Assembly: GCA_024227565.1 (NCBI GenBank)
Contig: JAAEUE010000155.1
Span: 31,129-95,128 of the forward strand
Source of the DNA: Alphaproteobacteria bacterium
GTDB lineage: Bacteria > Pseudomonadota > Alphaproteobacteria > Rhizobiales > CAJQND01
Length of the DNA stretch: 64,000 bases
Direction of reading: 5' to 3'
In this document: piece after piece, positions 1 through 9,373 of the stretch
How the letters are laid out: each line of letters begins with the position of its first letter
How positions within the stretch are numbered: the first letter of the stretch is position 1
The notes under the pieces: model-generated
Seen by the model: the letters and a program-made list of their open reading frames with translations, nothing else
The model's database searches: none
What the model was told of the DNA's origin: nothing
Translations under genes and position numbers: made by a program

Positions 1-1499
1 AGCATGGCTTGGGTTTCGGCCTCATTGCGCTCGGCCTTCAAGCGTTTCAGCTTGGCGTTCTGCTCGGTGCGCACCTTGGCGTTTTCAACTTTCAGCACTT
101 CAATGTTGTCGGGCTCATCAACCTGGAACTTGTTGACCCCCACTACGGTCTGCGCGCCGGAATCGATGCGGGCCTGGGTGCGGGCTGCCGCTTCCTCGAT
201 CCTGAGCTTGGGAATGCCGGCCTCAATCGCCTTGGCCATGCCGCCCAGCTCTTCAACTTCCTGAATGTGTGCCCAGGCCTTCTGGGCCAGGTCATGGGTC
301 AGGCGCTCAACATAATAGCTGCCGCCCCACGGATCGATCACCCGGCAGGTGCCGGTTTCCTGTTGCAGGAACAATTGGGTGTTGCGGGCAATGCGGGCGG
401 AGAAATCTGTTGGCAGGGCCAAGGCTTCATCCAGCGCATTGGTGTGCAACGATTGTGTGTGGCCTTGCGTTGCGGCCATGGCCTCAATGCAGGTGCGGGT
501 GACGTTGTTGTAAACGTCCTGCGCGGTGAGCGACCAGCCGGAGGTCTGGCAATGGGTGCGCAGGCTGAGCGACTTGTCTGACTTCGGCTCAAACGGCGTC
601 AGCAACTTGGCCCACAACAACCGCGCCGCGCGCATCTTGGCGATCTCCATGTAGAAGTTCATGCCGATCGCCCAGAAGAACGAGAGCCGCGGGGCAAAGG
701 CATCGATATCGAGACCTGCGGCAACTCCGGCGCGGGCATATTCCACGCCGTCCGCCAAGGTGTAGGCGAGCTCAAGGTCTGCCGTCGCGCCGGCTTCCTG
801 CATGTGATAGCCGGAAATGGAGATGGAGTTGAACTTCGGCATATGCCGCGATGTGTAGCCGAAGATGTCCGACACAATGCGCATGGAGGGCGTTGGCGGA
901 TAGATATACGTGTTGCGCACCATGAACTCTTTCAGAATGTCGTTCTGAATGGTGCCGGCCAGCTTCTCCGGGGCCACGCCCTGCTCTTCGGCGGCTACAA
1001 TGTAGAGCGCCAGAACCGGCAACACCGCGCCGTTCATGGTCATGGAGACGCTCATCTGATCGAGCGGAATGCCGTCGAACAGAGTCCGCATGTCAAAGAT
1101 GCTGTCGATGGCCACACCAGCCATCCCCACATCGCCTACCACCCTGGGGTGATCGGAATCATAGCCCCGGTGGGTCGCCAGATCGAAGGCGATGGAGAGG
1201 CCTTTCTGGCCGGCTTTGAGATTGCGCCGGTAAAAGGCGTTGGAATCTTCAGCGGTGGAGAAGCCGGAATACTGGCGGACGGTCCAGGGCCGGGTGGCAT
1301 ACATGGTCGGGTAAGGGCCGCGCAGATAGGGCGCAATGCCGGGCCAGCCGTTGATGAAATCAAGACCGGCCGTATCTGCCGGGCCATATCCTGGCTTCAC
1401 GGCAATGCCTTCAGGGGTCTCCCAGCTTTCGCCGGACGCCGGGCTGGTGCCGGCTGGCGAGGCAAAGTCGATCTTGGTGAAATCAGGGATGGCGGTCAT
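1..1499 (-). CDS. mutB: Methylmalonyl-CoA mutase large (alpha) subunit, 3' part outside window
   Basis: Adenosylcobalamin-dependent mutase subunit that interconverts (R)-methylmalonyl-CoA and succinyl-CoA in propionate and branched-chain amino acid breakdown. About 499 N-terminal residues are visible. They form the substrate-binding barrel and include the family segment [13 protein letters not shown] and the stretch [21 protein letters not shown]. Family members are about 710-720 residues long, so the C-terminal cobalamin domain should lie beyond the left edge. The ATG overlaps the TGA of the upstream small-subunit gene as ATGA, so the two are probably translationally coupled. Identification is secure; the mutB/scpA naming is a convention. 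Confidence 0.95.
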   Translation of the reverse strand, partial: MTAIPDFTKIDFASPAGTSPASGESWETPEGIAVKPGYGPADTAGLDFINGWPGIAPYLRGPYPTMYATRPWTVRQYSGFSTAEDSNAFYRRNLKAGQKGLSIAFDLATHRGYDSDHPRVVGDVGMAGVAIDSIFDMRTLFDGIPLDQMSVSMTMNGAVLPVLALYIVAAEEQGVAPEKLAGTIQNDILKEFMVRNTYIYPPTPSMRIVSDIFGYTSRHMPKFNSISISGYHMQEAGATADLELAYTLADGVEYARAGVAAGLDIDAFAPRLSFFWAIGMNFYMEIAKMRAARLLWAKLLTPFEPKSDKSLSLRTHCQTSGWSLTAQDVYNNVTRTCIEAMAATQGHTQSLHTNALDEALALPTDFSARIARNTQLFLQQETGTCRVIDPWGGSYYVERLTHDLAQKAWAHIQEVEELGGMAKAIEAGIPKLRIEEAAARTQARIDSGAQTVVGVNKFQVDEPDNIEVLKVENAKVRTEQNAKLKRLKAERNEAETQAM

Positions 1500-3301
1500 G
1501 GTGCAACTCCCAAAAGCGCATGGGCGTCTTTCAATAGGGCCAGTATATCACAACCGGCATAAACAAATGTACCCACACCGGCAGCGCCAAGCCCATCGTC
1601 CGGGCGCCCGGCCAGATAGACATGCTTGGCCCCGGCTTCACTCAGCGCCTTGGCCGCATCGGCTGCTTTGGCCTGATAGACCTCATCGCTGGAACAGAGG
1701 ATGGCAATCTGCGCATCGCTCTGTGCAAATGCGGCAGCGGCAGCGGCGCCATCTTCAAACCCGTCATTCTGCAGCGCTTCAATTCCGCCCGCTTCAAACA
1801 CGTTCGCGGCCCAGGTGGCGCGAGTGGTGAAGTCGGCCACCGAGCCCAGATTGGCGAGCAGGATCTTTGGCCGTGCACCGGAGGTTTGGGTGGCCTGATC
1901 TGAGGCATCGCGCAGGGCTTCAAAGGGCTCGCTGGCCCGGTAAGGCGCTAGGGTGTTGGTGGCTGCAAACGCAGATGCCTCCAAGAGCGCCAGAACATCT
2001 GCCGGGGTTTCAGCGAGATGTGGAAACTCAGACACGCCGGTCAGGGCATCCTTGCGCTTGGCAACGTTCTTGGCGCGGGCCTCTTTGGTCTCCGCAATCT
2101 GGCATTGAATGTTGCCGCTCGAGAGCGCCTCGATGATACCGCCGGCGGCTTCTATCTCCTGGAACCGGCGCCAAGCTTCGGTTGCCATTTCATGGGCCAC
2201 GCCGTCCATGAACCCGGAGCCTGCTGCAGGGTCTGCCACATGGCCAAGACGTGATTCCTCGCCCAAAACCAGCTGAACGTTCCGGGCCATGCGGCGGGCA
2301 AAGCGGTCCGGCAGGCCGATGGCGCTGGTGAAGGGCAGCATGGTCAGGCTGTCGGCGCCGGCCGTGGCTGCAGCGAACGTGGCCGCTGTGGCGCGCAGCA
2401 GGTTCACATGGGGATCGCGCTTGCTCATCATGCGCCAGCTGGCTTCTGCATGCAGCTTTAGGGGCGCAGGAGACAAGTCCATTGCTTCCTGCACCCGCGC
2501 CCACAGAAGGCGTGCCGCGCGAAACTTGGCGGCAGACAGGAACATGTCCGCATCAACACTCAATACCATCGCCACTTGGCTCACTGCGGTTGCGAGCGGA
2601 ACGCCAGCCCCCTCCAGCCAGCGCAGATAGGTCACGGCAGCTGCCAGTGCGCAGGCAAGTTCTTGGGCTTCTGAGGCGCCGGCATTGTGAAACGCGCGGC
2701 CATCGGCCTGGAACGCGGTTATCGAGCTGCCGGCGGGAACAACGTCCAAGGCATTTTTCTGATCGACTTGCGTTCCGTGTAGGGCCAACTGGCCAATCGG
2801 GTCCAGGCCAAGAGTGATGTCGGCCGAACCAGCATCAATGCCCCGTTTTTCGTACAGCGCCAGCAGAGCGGCCGCAGCCTCGGGGCCGCGTTGCCCGGCG
2901 TCCAGCCTGAGCGGGATCATGTCCAGATGAACCCCATCCAGCAGCCGGTCGAAGTCTTCCACAGTGTTGGCCTCAACGCCAAAACCTGACGGGCCGCCGT
3001 GACCCGACAGCAGCATCGAGAGCCCGCTCGCTCCAGCCTCAAGATCGCGCAACACTTGGGTGTTGGCGTCTTCAACTGCAGGAATATCCACCCGTTGCAG
3101 AATGGCCCAACCTTGCGCCGCTTTTTGCGGCACGTCGGCTCCGGCGCTCTGCTCATAGATGGGTTGCAGCTTCAGGCCGTCATAAGTGGTGGTGACCAAG
3201 CGCTTGTCAAAGTCAGCGCCTTTGAGAGTTTTATCCACCAAGACCAACCACGCTTCACGGTCTGCGGCGGGAAAGCTGTCTGCAAGGGTCAGGTCGGTCA
3301 T
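1496..3301 (-). CDS. mutA: Methylmalonyl-CoA mutase small (beta) subunit
   Basis: About 601 residues, matching the small subunit of heterodimeric methylmalonyl-CoA mutases. It is homologous to the large subunit and keeps the barrel segment [10 protein letters not shown]. Its C-terminal Rossmann-like domain shows no D-x-H-x-x-G cobalamin ligand motif, as expected for a non-catalytic small subunit. It is directly upstream of the large-subunit gene with a 4-base ATGA overlap. The ATG at 3301 is preferred because GAAG lies nine bases ahead of it; an in-frame GTG at 3310 would add three residues. The partner gene makes the assignment strong. Confidence 0.92.
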   Translation of the reverse strand: MTDLTLADSFPAADREAWLVLVDKTLKGADFDKRLVTTTYDGLKLQPIYEQSAGADVPQKAAQGWAILQRVDIPAVEDANTQVLRDLEAGASGLSMLLSGHGGPSGFGVEANTVEDFDRLLDGVHLDMIPLRLDAGQRGPEAAAALLALYEKRGIDAGSADITLGLDPIGQLALHGTQVDQKNALDVVPAGSSITAFQADGRAFHNAGASEAQELACALAAAVTYLRWLEGAGVPLATAVSQVAMVLSVDADMFLSAAKFRAARLLWARVQEAMDLSPAPLKLHAEASWRMMSKRDPHVNLLRATAATFAAATAGADSLTMLPFTSAIGLPDRFARRMARNVQLVLGEESRLGHVADPAAGSGFMDGVAHEMATEAWRRFQEIEAAGGIIEALSSGNIQCQIAETKEARAKNVAKRKDALTGVSEFPHLAETPADVLALLEASAFAATNTLAPYRASEPFEALRDASDQATQTSGARPKILLANLGSVADFTTRATWAANVFEAGGIEALQNDGFEDGAAAAAAFAQSDAQIAILCSSDEVYQAKAADAAKALSEAGAKHVYLAGRPDDGLGAAGVGTFVYAGCDILALLKDAHALLGVAP

Positions 3302-3374
3302 TTTGGTCACTTCAAAGGCGGGCCATGCTGCACTGCATCATTTGTTATAGCGCACCTCGGGTCAACTGCAAAAT

Positions 3375-3435
3375 GAGCCTTTCGCAGGGGGTGTCACCTC
3401 TCCCGCACTCCTGCGAAGGCTGGAGCCAATGGCTC
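3375..3435. repeat. Degenerate palindromic intergenic repeat
   Basis: GAGCCTTTCGCAGG (3375-3388) pairs with CCTGCGAAGGCT (3410-3421) with one bulged base, followed by the small palindrome GAGCCAATGGCTC (3423-3435). The CCTGCGAA core is shared with the elements at 6934-7005 and 14213-14232, so this is a diverged member of one dispersed repeat family. It lies just upstream of mutA and just downstream of the ferric-reductase-like gene, both on the minus strand apart from intergenic sequence, and may also act as a terminator for neither or either; no U-tract is obvious. Confidence 0.55.
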
Positions 3436-3464
3436 TGAGCCGGCTGTCGGCTTTGCGAAAACCG

Positions 3465-4805
3465 CTAGGCGGCTTGGTTGTAAGATGCAGGACGCGATTT
3501 CAGTCTGAGGCGCCTGAACAGGGCGCTGGTGCACCGCCAGGCCAAGGCTAATGGCAAGCCGGACCTGATTTTAAACTCTTCGTACCGGAAGTTCGCCCGT
3601 TTGACCCCGGCGGCCAATAGATCCTTGCGAAGACTTTCGCGCATATTTTCCCCGCCGCAGAAGGAAACAACGCTCCGCGGCAAGTTAGGAACGTGTTCCC
3701 GCATCAGGTCAATGCTCAAGCGCTGGCCAGCGCGCGACTCGCAAAGGTGGACATGGAAACTCGGATCTGAGGCAGCGCGATCATAAAGCTCGCTGAGATG
3801 CGCCACGTCGTCTCTTGTCCTGCAACAGACAAACAGGTGGATTGGCTCATGATCGGCCTTCAGGTCATCGGCCCACGCAAGAAAGGGGGTTATCCCAATT
3901 CCGCCAGCCACCCAAATCTGGGGCTGACCGGTCTGACGATAGCGAAAATGGCCAAAGGCTTGGGAGACCTGTGCCGTCTGGCCGGTCTTAAGGGCGTCAA
4001 CCAACGCTTCAGTGCCTGCGCCAAGCGGCTTGATGGTAAAGCGGAGACTGTGATTTGAATTCGGTGCCTTCGATATGGTGAACGGGTGAATTTCGCTGTG
4101 AGCAGAACTATCAAGCCCGACAAACGCGAACTGTCCTGCATGATGACGGAGCCCTTTCTTTTCCGGTACCAGGGTCACTGAAATGGCCTGCCCGGTGTTT
4201 TCGACCCCGGTAACCTTGTAAGGCCTCATGCGGCGCATCCAGCGCACTGGCATCAAGGTGTAGAAGTAGGCCACGAGCCCGAGAACACTCAAGGCCAGGA
4301 TGTACAAACCCATTGGCGAAGAGTTGGAGAAGGACTTCTCAATGAAATAGGCATGGAAAGCTGCCGCTGCAAAGACCGCCCCCATCAGCTTATGGCTGGC
4401 GCGCCACCAATGATAGGGGATGAAAGTTATCAGCGTTATTGCAACCAAAGCCAACAATCCGTTGTAACTCAGTTCTGCCACATCCTCCGCAAGGTCCTCA
4501 AAGCGGCCGCCAAACTCCATTCCTTTGATTTCCGGGTCAATGGCTTCATGCAGAAGCACAGCGGCCACCGCGATAATCCCGAGCCACTTGTGCAGGAGGT
4601 AAACCCGATCAAGGCCGCCGTACACCAGCTCGACCCCCGGCCAGCGGGTCGCCAACACCATGATCTGTGCCATCGCAATCAGCGCGGCGAAGCCGAGATA
4701 CTGACTGAAGACGGCAGGCAGGCTCTTTGTCGCCAGCAACGGCGCAAAGTGAAGCAATGGCGCAGCCAGCAGCGCGCAGCAGACGATTAGACCAAAACGT
4801 CTCAT
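3465..4805 (-). CDS. Ferric-reductase-like membrane flavoprotein
   Basis: A 446-residue membrane oxidoreductase. The N-terminal half has several hydrophobic spans with histidines placed as in ferric reductase-like transmembrane domains (for example L-H-K-W-L-G and L-L-H-E-A). The C-terminal half is a ferredoxin-NADP reductase-type module with the FAD motif H-P-F-T-I-S near residue 240 and the nucleotide motif G-G-I-G-I-T-P-F near residue 300. This architecture moves electrons from NAD(P)H through FAD to haem in the membrane. The natural acceptor cannot be told from sequence. The gene stands alone on the minus strand with no iron-uptake gene beside it. Confidence 0.82.
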   Translation of the reverse strand: MRRFGLIVCCALLAAPLLHFAPLLATKSLPAVFSQYLGFAALIAMAQIMVLATRWPGVELVYGGLDRVYLLHKWLGIIAVAAVLLHEAIDPEIKGMEFGGRFEDLAEDVAELSYNGLLALVAITLITFIPYHWWRASHKLMGAVFAAAAFHAYFIEKSFSNSSPMGLYILALSVLGLVAYFYTLMPVRWMRRMRPYKVTGVENTGQAISVTLVPEKKGLRHHAGQFAFVGLDSSAHSEIHPFTISKAPNSNHSLRFTIKPLGAGTEALVDALKTGQTAQVSQAFGHFRYRQTGQPQIWVAGGIGITPFLAWADDLKADHEPIHLFVCCRTRDDVAHLSELYDRAASDPSFHVHLCESRAGQRLSIDLMREHVPNLPRSVVSFCGGENMRESLRKDLLAAGVKRANFRYEEFKIRSGLPLALAWRCTSALFRRLRLKSRPASYNQAA

Positions 4806-4929
4806 GTGGATGTATCAACCCTTGGAAGTTCGCCCCCCTATATGGAGGGCTCTGCCAGTTTGGCTATGGAACCAAGGTTGATTGCGGCTGAAATAAGCGA
4901 AAGTTTATGCCGAATGCAGCGAAGGACGC

Positions 4930-5325
4930 CTAGATGTAGTCACTGACGCCTGGAATGCCCTCAACCGCCCGGCGCACAAGATCTTCGCCGCCTTCTTGTT
5001 TCGCGTGATCCAGAAGGCCGGTTCCGATGCCTTTGATCTGGTCCATGGAAAGCCCATCGGACTGCAGCGAGCCCACCAGCTTCATGGCTTCGCCGGCGCC
5101 GCCGCCCATGAGGCCGCCCAGCATGCCACCAAGTCCGCCGCCGCCGCCGCCGCCTGCATATTCGGCGGCCAGATCGCCGGCGCCCGGCAGCTTTTCAAAC
5201 AGTTCGCTCACCGCGCCGCTGTCTCCCTGGTTTTGCAACAGCGACAGCACCATGCCCACGGCCTTATGGGCCAAAGCTTCGTCAATTCCGAACTGGCTGG
5301 CCAGTTGTGAGATCAATTGCTCCAT
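4930..5325 (-). CDS. Small glycine-rich helical protein, unknown function
   Basis: About 131 residues. The start at 5325 is chosen because GGAGG sits five bases upstream; the longer frame back to 5391 lacks such a site. The N-terminal half is helical (M-E-Q-L-I-S-Q-L-A-S-Q-F-G-I) and resembles DUF2780/DUF937-like small proteins. The middle is a flexible run of seven glycines and further GGL/GGM repeats, followed by an amphipathic helical end closing in G-V-S-D-Y-I. There is no signal peptide or catalytic motif. Function unknown. It lies head to head with yjgR. Confidence 0.72.
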   Translation of the reverse strand: MEQLISQLASQFGIDEALAHKAVGMVLSLLQNQGDSGAVSELFEKLPGAGDLAAEYAGGGGGGGLGGMLGGLMGGGAGEAMKLVGSLQSDGLSMDQIKGIGTGLLDHAKQEGGEDLVRRAVEGIPGVSDYI

Positions 5326-5452
5326 GAGAGCCTCCAAGAAAGTGCGCCCCGGCCAATGAGCTCGGGGCGGCGTGATTGCTTCTGCGGTCAATTTATAGCA
5401 GATTGCGCCGCAACAGAACCCTCACCAACAGATGTGACAGGCAATTAATTTC

Positions 5453-6925
5453 ATGACGGACGGCACCCAGATTTTCATCGGCACGGCGCAAGAAAAACAG
5501 TTCCTCAATTTGAAGTTGGCCAACCGACATGGACTGGTCACAGGAGCCACCGGCACCGGCAAGACCGTAACCCTGCAAATCCTTGCTGAAGGCTTTGCTG
5601 ACCAGGGCGTGCCTGTGTTCGCTGCAGACGTGAAGGGCGATCTGTCCGGCGTATCTGCTGAGGGGGAGCCGAAGGACTTTCTGATCGAGCGGGCCACCAA
5701 GATCGGCTTCGACGATTATGGCTTTGAAGCTTATCCGACCGTGTTCTGGGATCTGTTCGGCGAGCAGGGTCATCCGATCCGCACCACAATCACCGAAATG
5801 GGCCCGCTGCTGCTCTCGCGCCTGCTCAATCTCACCGAAGCCCAGGAAGGCGCACTGAACATCGCGTTCCGGATCGCCGATGAAGAAGGCCTGGCGGTTC
5901 TCGATTTGAAGGACTTGCGGGCGCTGCTCATCGAAATCGGCGAGCGGGCCAAAGAGATCCGCACCGAGTACGGCACCGTCTCCAAGCAGTCCATCGGCGC
6001 CATCCAGCGCCGGCTGCTGGTTTTGGAAGAGCAAGGGGCTGAAAGCTTCTTCGGCGAGCCGGCCCTCGACATCAAAGACATTATGCGCACAACCCGCGAT
6101 GGCCGCGGCTACATCAACGTTCTGGCGGCCGACAAGCTCATGCTGTCGCCACAGCTTTATGCCACCTTCCTGCTGTGGCTGTTGTCGGAGCTGTTCGAAG
6201 AGCTTCCCGAGGTTGGGGATCCCGACAAGCCCAAGCTGGTGTTCTTCTTTGACGAAGCCCACTTGCTGTTCGATGAGGCGCCCAAGGCGCTGATTGATAA
6301 GGTTGAGCAGGTGGTGCGCCTGATCCGCTCCAAAGGCGTCGGGGTCTATTTCGTCACACAGAACCCACTTGATGTGCCTGAAACCGTGCTCTCCCAGCTT
6401 GGCAACCGCATCCAGCACGCGCTGAGAGCCTATACGCCGCGCGAGCAGAAGGCGGTGAGAACCGCAGCGTCCACCTTCCGCCAGAACCCGGACATCGATA
6501 CGGAAACAGCCATCACCCAGCTTGGTGTCGGCGAGGCTCTTGTGTCCACGTTGGAGAAAAAGGGCGTGCCGTCAATGGTGCAGCAGACCCTGATCCGCCC
6601 ACCGTCATCGCGGATGGGCCCGGTCGAGGACGCAGAGCGCCGCAAGGTCATCAACAACAGCCCCGTGTTCGGGATTTATGATGAGACGGTGGACCGGGAA
6701 TCCGCCTTTGAGATCTTGAAGGAGCGGGCCGAAACCAGGGCTGATGCTGCAGAAAAGGCGGCTGAAGAAATGGCCCAGGCCAAAGAGGCCAAGAAGAAAT
6801 CGGGCGGACGCCGCAGCCGCCGCATGAGCCACACGGAACGTTTCATCAGCTCAGCCGTTCGCACCATTGGCACTCAGATCGGCCGGGCGCTGATCAGGGG
6901 CATTTTGGGTAGCCTGCGGCGCTAA
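5453..6925 (+). CDS. yjgR: YjgR/DUF853 family HerA-like ATPase
   Basis: A 490-residue P-loop ATPase of the DUF853 (YjgR) family, related to HerA/FtsK-type motors. The Walker A box G-A-T-G-T-G-K-T is at residues 31-38 and the Walker B segment [10 protein letters not shown] near residue 265. The region around [24 protein letters not shown] looks like the sensor/arginine-finger stretch. The C-terminus is a charged alanine/lysine-rich coiled segment followed by a basic tail. The family is widespread in proteobacteria but its cellular role is poorly defined. Monocistronic, convergent with zapE. Confidence 0.88.
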   Translation: MTDGTQIFIGTAQEKQFLNLKLANRHGLVTGATGTGKTVTLQILAEGFADQGVPVFAADVKGDLSGVSAEGEPKDFLIERATKIGFDDYGFEAYPTVFWDLFGEQGHPIRTTITEMGPLLLSRLLNLTEAQEGALNIAFRIADEEGLAVLDLKDLRALLIEIGERAKEIRTEYGTVSKQSIGAIQRRLLVLEEQGAESFFGEPALDIKDIMRTTRDGRGYINVLAADKLMLSPQLYATFLLWLLSELFEELPEVGDPDKPKLVFFFDEAHLLFDEAPKALIDKVEQVVRLIRSKGVGVYFVTQNPLDVPETVLSQLGNRIQHALRAYTPREQKAVRTAASTFRQNPDIDTETAITQLGVGEALVSTLEKKGVPSMVQQTLIRPPSSRMGPVEDAERRKVINNSPVFGIYDETVDRESAFEILKERAETRADAAEKAAEEMAQAKEAKKKSGGRRSRRMSHTERFISSAVRTIGTQIGRALIRGILGSLRR

Positions 6926-6933
6926 CTCCCCGC

Positions 6934-7005
6934 GTCCCTGCGAAAGCAGGGACCCATTGGACCAACCCGCCCGCTCAGAGCTATGGACCCCTGCTTTCGC
7001 AGGGG
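6934..7005. repeat. Pair of inverted palindromic (REP/BIME-like) elements
   Basis: Two hairpins lie between convergent yjgR and zapE: GTCCCTGC-GAAA-GCAGGGAC at 6934-6953 and CCCCTGC-TTTC-GCAGGGG at 6988-7005. Their loops are reverse complements, so the pair is also a larger inverted repeat, the arrangement known for BIMEs. The same core recurs at 14213-14232 and, degenerate, at 3375-3435. They could serve as a bidirectional terminator for both genes, although neither hairpin is followed by a clear U-tract. Confidence 0.75.
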
Positions 7006-7011
7006 TGCGGG

Positions 7012-8103
7012 TTACGGCGCCATCAGATACTCTTCTGACTGCATCTCGATCAGGCGGGACGCCGTTCGGTTGAACTCGAACGCATGGTCGCCTTCCGGAT
7101 AGATCTTGGCCGGGGCAACCGCCGCTGACGCGATCAGGCGCACGTGATTGTCGTAAAGCGCATCGATCAGGATGACGAAGCGCTTGGCTTCGTTGCGCCG
7201 GGCCTTGGAGAGCTTTGGGATGTTCTCCACAATCACCGTGTGGAAGGTCTTGGCGATCTTCAGAAAATCGCCAGGCCCCAGCGGTTTCTCGCATAAGTCT
7301 GAAAAGTCAAAGCGCGCCACCGACCGGGCCGCCTGAGGAACCACGAGCGTGCGCCCTGTCACCTCAAGTTCCGCGGGTGGTCCGCTCTCGCATTCGGTGA
7401 GTTCTTCCCACATGGTCTGCAATTCAGTGTCGGCTTCAGCGCCCAACGGGGTCACGTAAACCTTGTGGCCCATCAGCCGGTCCAGGCGGTAGTCCTTTTC
7501 TCCGTCAAGCGACACAACTTGCATCTTCTGCTGCATGAGCTTGATGAAAGGCAGAAAACTGTTGCGATTGAGGCCATGCTCATAAAGGCCATCGGGCTCG
7601 ATGTTGGAGGTCGCAACCACGATGATGCCGTGCTCGAACAGCGCCGTGAACAAGCGGCCCAGGATCATCGCATCGGTGATGTCGGTGACCTGGAATTCGT
7701 CGAAACACAGAACGGTGGCCTCTGCGGCGATCTCGGCGGCCACCGGCGGAATGGGGTCGTTGTGCTGCTTGCGCCAATGGTGCACCCGGGCGTGAACCTG
7801 TTGCATGAACTCATGAAAATGGATGCGGGACTTCGGCTTGATCCGCGCCAGGTCGTAGAACATGTCCATCAGCATGGTCTTGCCGCGGCCAACATCCCCG
7901 TGGATGTAGAGCCCCACAGGCACCGGGGCCTGCTTGGAAAGGCCAAGCCATTTCATCACACCATTGGGCTCGTTGCCGGGCTCATAAACGTCCAGCGCAT
8001 CGCACAGGGCATCGAGTTTCTTGGCCACGACGGCCTGCTCAATGTCGGCGCCCAGCTCTCCGCGCTCAACTTGCAAGTGGTATGTGTCGTAGACCCGGCC
8101 CAT
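7012..8103 (-). CDS. zapE: Cell division protein ZapE (AFG1-like ATPase)
   Basis: A 363-residue AFG1/LACE1-type ATPase. Walker A is G-D-V-G-R-G-K-T at residues 69-76, followed by M-L-M-D-M-F-Y; Walker B is V-L-C-F-D-E-F-Q-V-T-D, the conserved family signature, and A-T-S-N-I-E-P-D-G-L-Y is the sensor 1 region. In Escherichia coli ZapE is an ATP-dependent factor acting at the Z ring late in constriction, and homologues also act in protein quality control. Length and motifs match the family in full. It is transcribed alone toward the palindromic repeats at 6934-7005. Confidence 0.93.
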   Translation of the reverse strand: MGRVYDTYHLQVERGELGADIEQAVVAKKLDALCDALDVYEPGNEPNGVMKWLGLSKQAPVPVGLYIHGDVGRGKTMLMDMFYDLARIKPKSRIHFHEFMQQVHARVHHWRKQHNDPIPPVAAEIAAEATVLCFDEFQVTDITDAMILGRLFTALFEHGIIVVATSNIEPDGLYEHGLNRNSFLPFIKLMQQKMQVVSLDGEKDYRLDRLMGHKVYVTPLGAEADTELQTMWEELTECESGPPAELEVTGRTLVVPQAARSVARFDFSDLCEKPLGPGDFLKIAKTFHTVIVENIPKLSKARRNEAKRFVILIDALYDNHVRLIASAAVAPAKIYPEGDHAFEFNRTASRLIEMQSEEYLMAP

Positions 8104-8150
8104 GGCGCGCGCTTATGGCGCGCAAGGCCCGCCAATGCAAGGGCTGAAGA

Positions 8151-8462
8151 TCAGGCGCCCGGCAGCAGCGTTGCCAAAGGGGCCTGTTCCCAGGCATGTC
8201 CACTGGCGATGACGCAGGAAACACCCTGCACATTGGTGCGGACCATGCTCCAGGTGCCGCCGGCAGAAACGTAGAGCTCCACCAGGCCTTTCTGATTGGC
8301 GAGGCCAATGGCCTGGCGTTTTTCAGAAAAGCGTTTGTCCAGGATTTTGACGATATTGTCCCGCGGGGCACAGAACGACCGCGCCTCGGCTATGTTGGGA
8401 CTTGCAAACGCGGCAAGCAGCAGGGCTGCGGCCACAAATGCGGATTTCAGCAATCCAAACAT
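8151..8462 (-). CDS. Small secreted protein, tandem paralogue 1
   Basis: A 103-residue protein with an N-terminal signal peptide (hydrophobic run V-A-A-A-L-L-L-A-A-F-A, cleavage probably near A-E-A-R). A strong AGGAGGT lies just upstream of the ATG. The mature part has two cysteines (F-C-A-P and V-S-C-V-I-A) that could form a disulfide and shares with the neighbour at 8661-8993 the pattern G-S/T-W-S/T-x-V-x-T-x-x-x-G-V-S-C-I-A-x-G-H-x-W-E-x-A-P. The two genes are clearly paralogues from a tandem duplication. I do not recognise a function; it appears to be exported to the periplasm. Confidence 0.78.
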   Translation of the reverse strand: MFGLLKSAFVAAALLLAAFASPNIAEARSFCAPRDNIVKILDKRFSEKRQAIGLANQKGLVELYVSAGGTWSMVRTNVQGVSCVIASGHAWEQAPLATLLPGA

Positions 8463-8660
8463 TTCACTACCTCCTGTTCAGCTCCAGGGCCGCCAGGAGG
8501 CAAGTCAAAGATCGCCTTCAGCAGTTGCCCGGAGCGAAGGGTTCGACGGTAAGGGTCATCCCTTTTCTCCCTGGTCTCCAATGCACGTCGTATTCATGAG
8601 ATCGGGCTGTGCCCGTTCACGTTCAAGACGCGCCAAACTCACGTGTTGGTGAGGCTGAAA

Positions 8661-8993
8661 TTAAATGCCCGGCTCGACCATCGCCACTTTGGGCGCGTCT
8701 TCCCAGGAATGCCCGGCGGCAATGATGCAACTGACCCCGTTCAGGTCGGTCATCACCAGGGTCCATGATCCGGTGTCGGACACGAACACTTCCATAACCC
8801 GGCGGCTGGCCACAAGGCCGAGGCCCTTGCGGGCTTCCTTGTATTTGCCGGTCAGGGCTTTTGTCAGCTTTTTGTGCGGTCCGCAGGCCATGCTGGCCTC
8901 GGCGGGCAGAGAAAAGCTTAAAATCAAGGCGCCAGCGGCAACCACAGTTGCAAACAGGCGGCGGCACGTCGTGATGGAATTCAGATCGACCAT
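8661..8993 (-). CDS. Small secreted protein, tandem paralogue 2
   Basis: About 110 residues. The second of two adjacent ATG codons is chosen because AGGAGGT is only about two bases from the first (8996) but about five from this one. A hydrophobic segment (L-F-A-T-V-V-A-A-G-A-L-I-L) ends in P-A-E-A-S, a typical signal cleavage site. The mature protein keeps the two cysteines and the V-S-C-I-I-A-A-G-H-S-W-E-D-A-P block of its paralogue at 8151-8462. The intervening roughly 200 bases hold no gene. Unknown function, predicted periplasmic. Confidence 0.78.
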   Translation of the reverse strand: MVDLNSITTCRRLFATVVAAGALILSFSLPAEASMACGPHKKLTKALTGKYKEARKGLGLVASRRVMEVFVSDTGSWTLVMTDLNGVSCIIAAGHSWEDAPKVAMVEPGI

Positions 8994-9373
8994 CATTACC
9001 TCCTAACGCAAGTTCCGGCTTCACGCCGGCAGGAGGTTATTCAGAAAAGAACAGCCATCTAGACCGGCACCGCAACGCAAACGCACCTGCACTCACATTA
9101 TTCGCGCCCCTACGCCACCCTTCCCCTCTTATGCTTAACTTTAAGATGGTGCGCGGAATTGGTTAATGCGGGATTAAGCTTCAACAGACGTGATTACACA
9201 CAAACGTGAAAAGGGCGCATTCGTCTCAATTGACGTTATTCCTCATCCATGCCGTCCTCGGGCTTGACCCGAGGACCCGCTGCCACAAGCTCTAGGCCCT
9301 GCCGCATGGGCCCTCGGGTCAAGCCCGAGGGCTACATTCAGACAGTTTTGATCACATCTAAATTCGCCGCGTT
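8994..9373. other. Intergenic region with two palindromic repeats
   Basis: No plausible gene. It contains TCCTCGGGC-TTG-ACCCGAGGA-type dyads at 9255-9275 and 9310-9332 (GCCCTCGGG-TCAAG-CCCGAGGGC). The two cores are in opposite orientation, so the pair can fold as two hairpins or one large one. They lie 40-120 bases downstream of mmsA (minus strand) and may stabilise or end its transcript. This is a second palindromic family, distinct from CCTGC-GAAA-GCAGG. The rest of the region carries the upstream sequence of the secreted paralogue. Confidence 0.65.

Noticed and set aside
804..1562. 252-codon open frame on the plus strand
   Set aside because: It lies antisense to the methylmalonyl-CoA mutase genes, whose identity is certain; long antisense frames are expected in GC-rich coding DNA.
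5393..6418. 341-codon open frame on the minus strand
   Set aside because: Shadow of yjgR; no protein-like motif.
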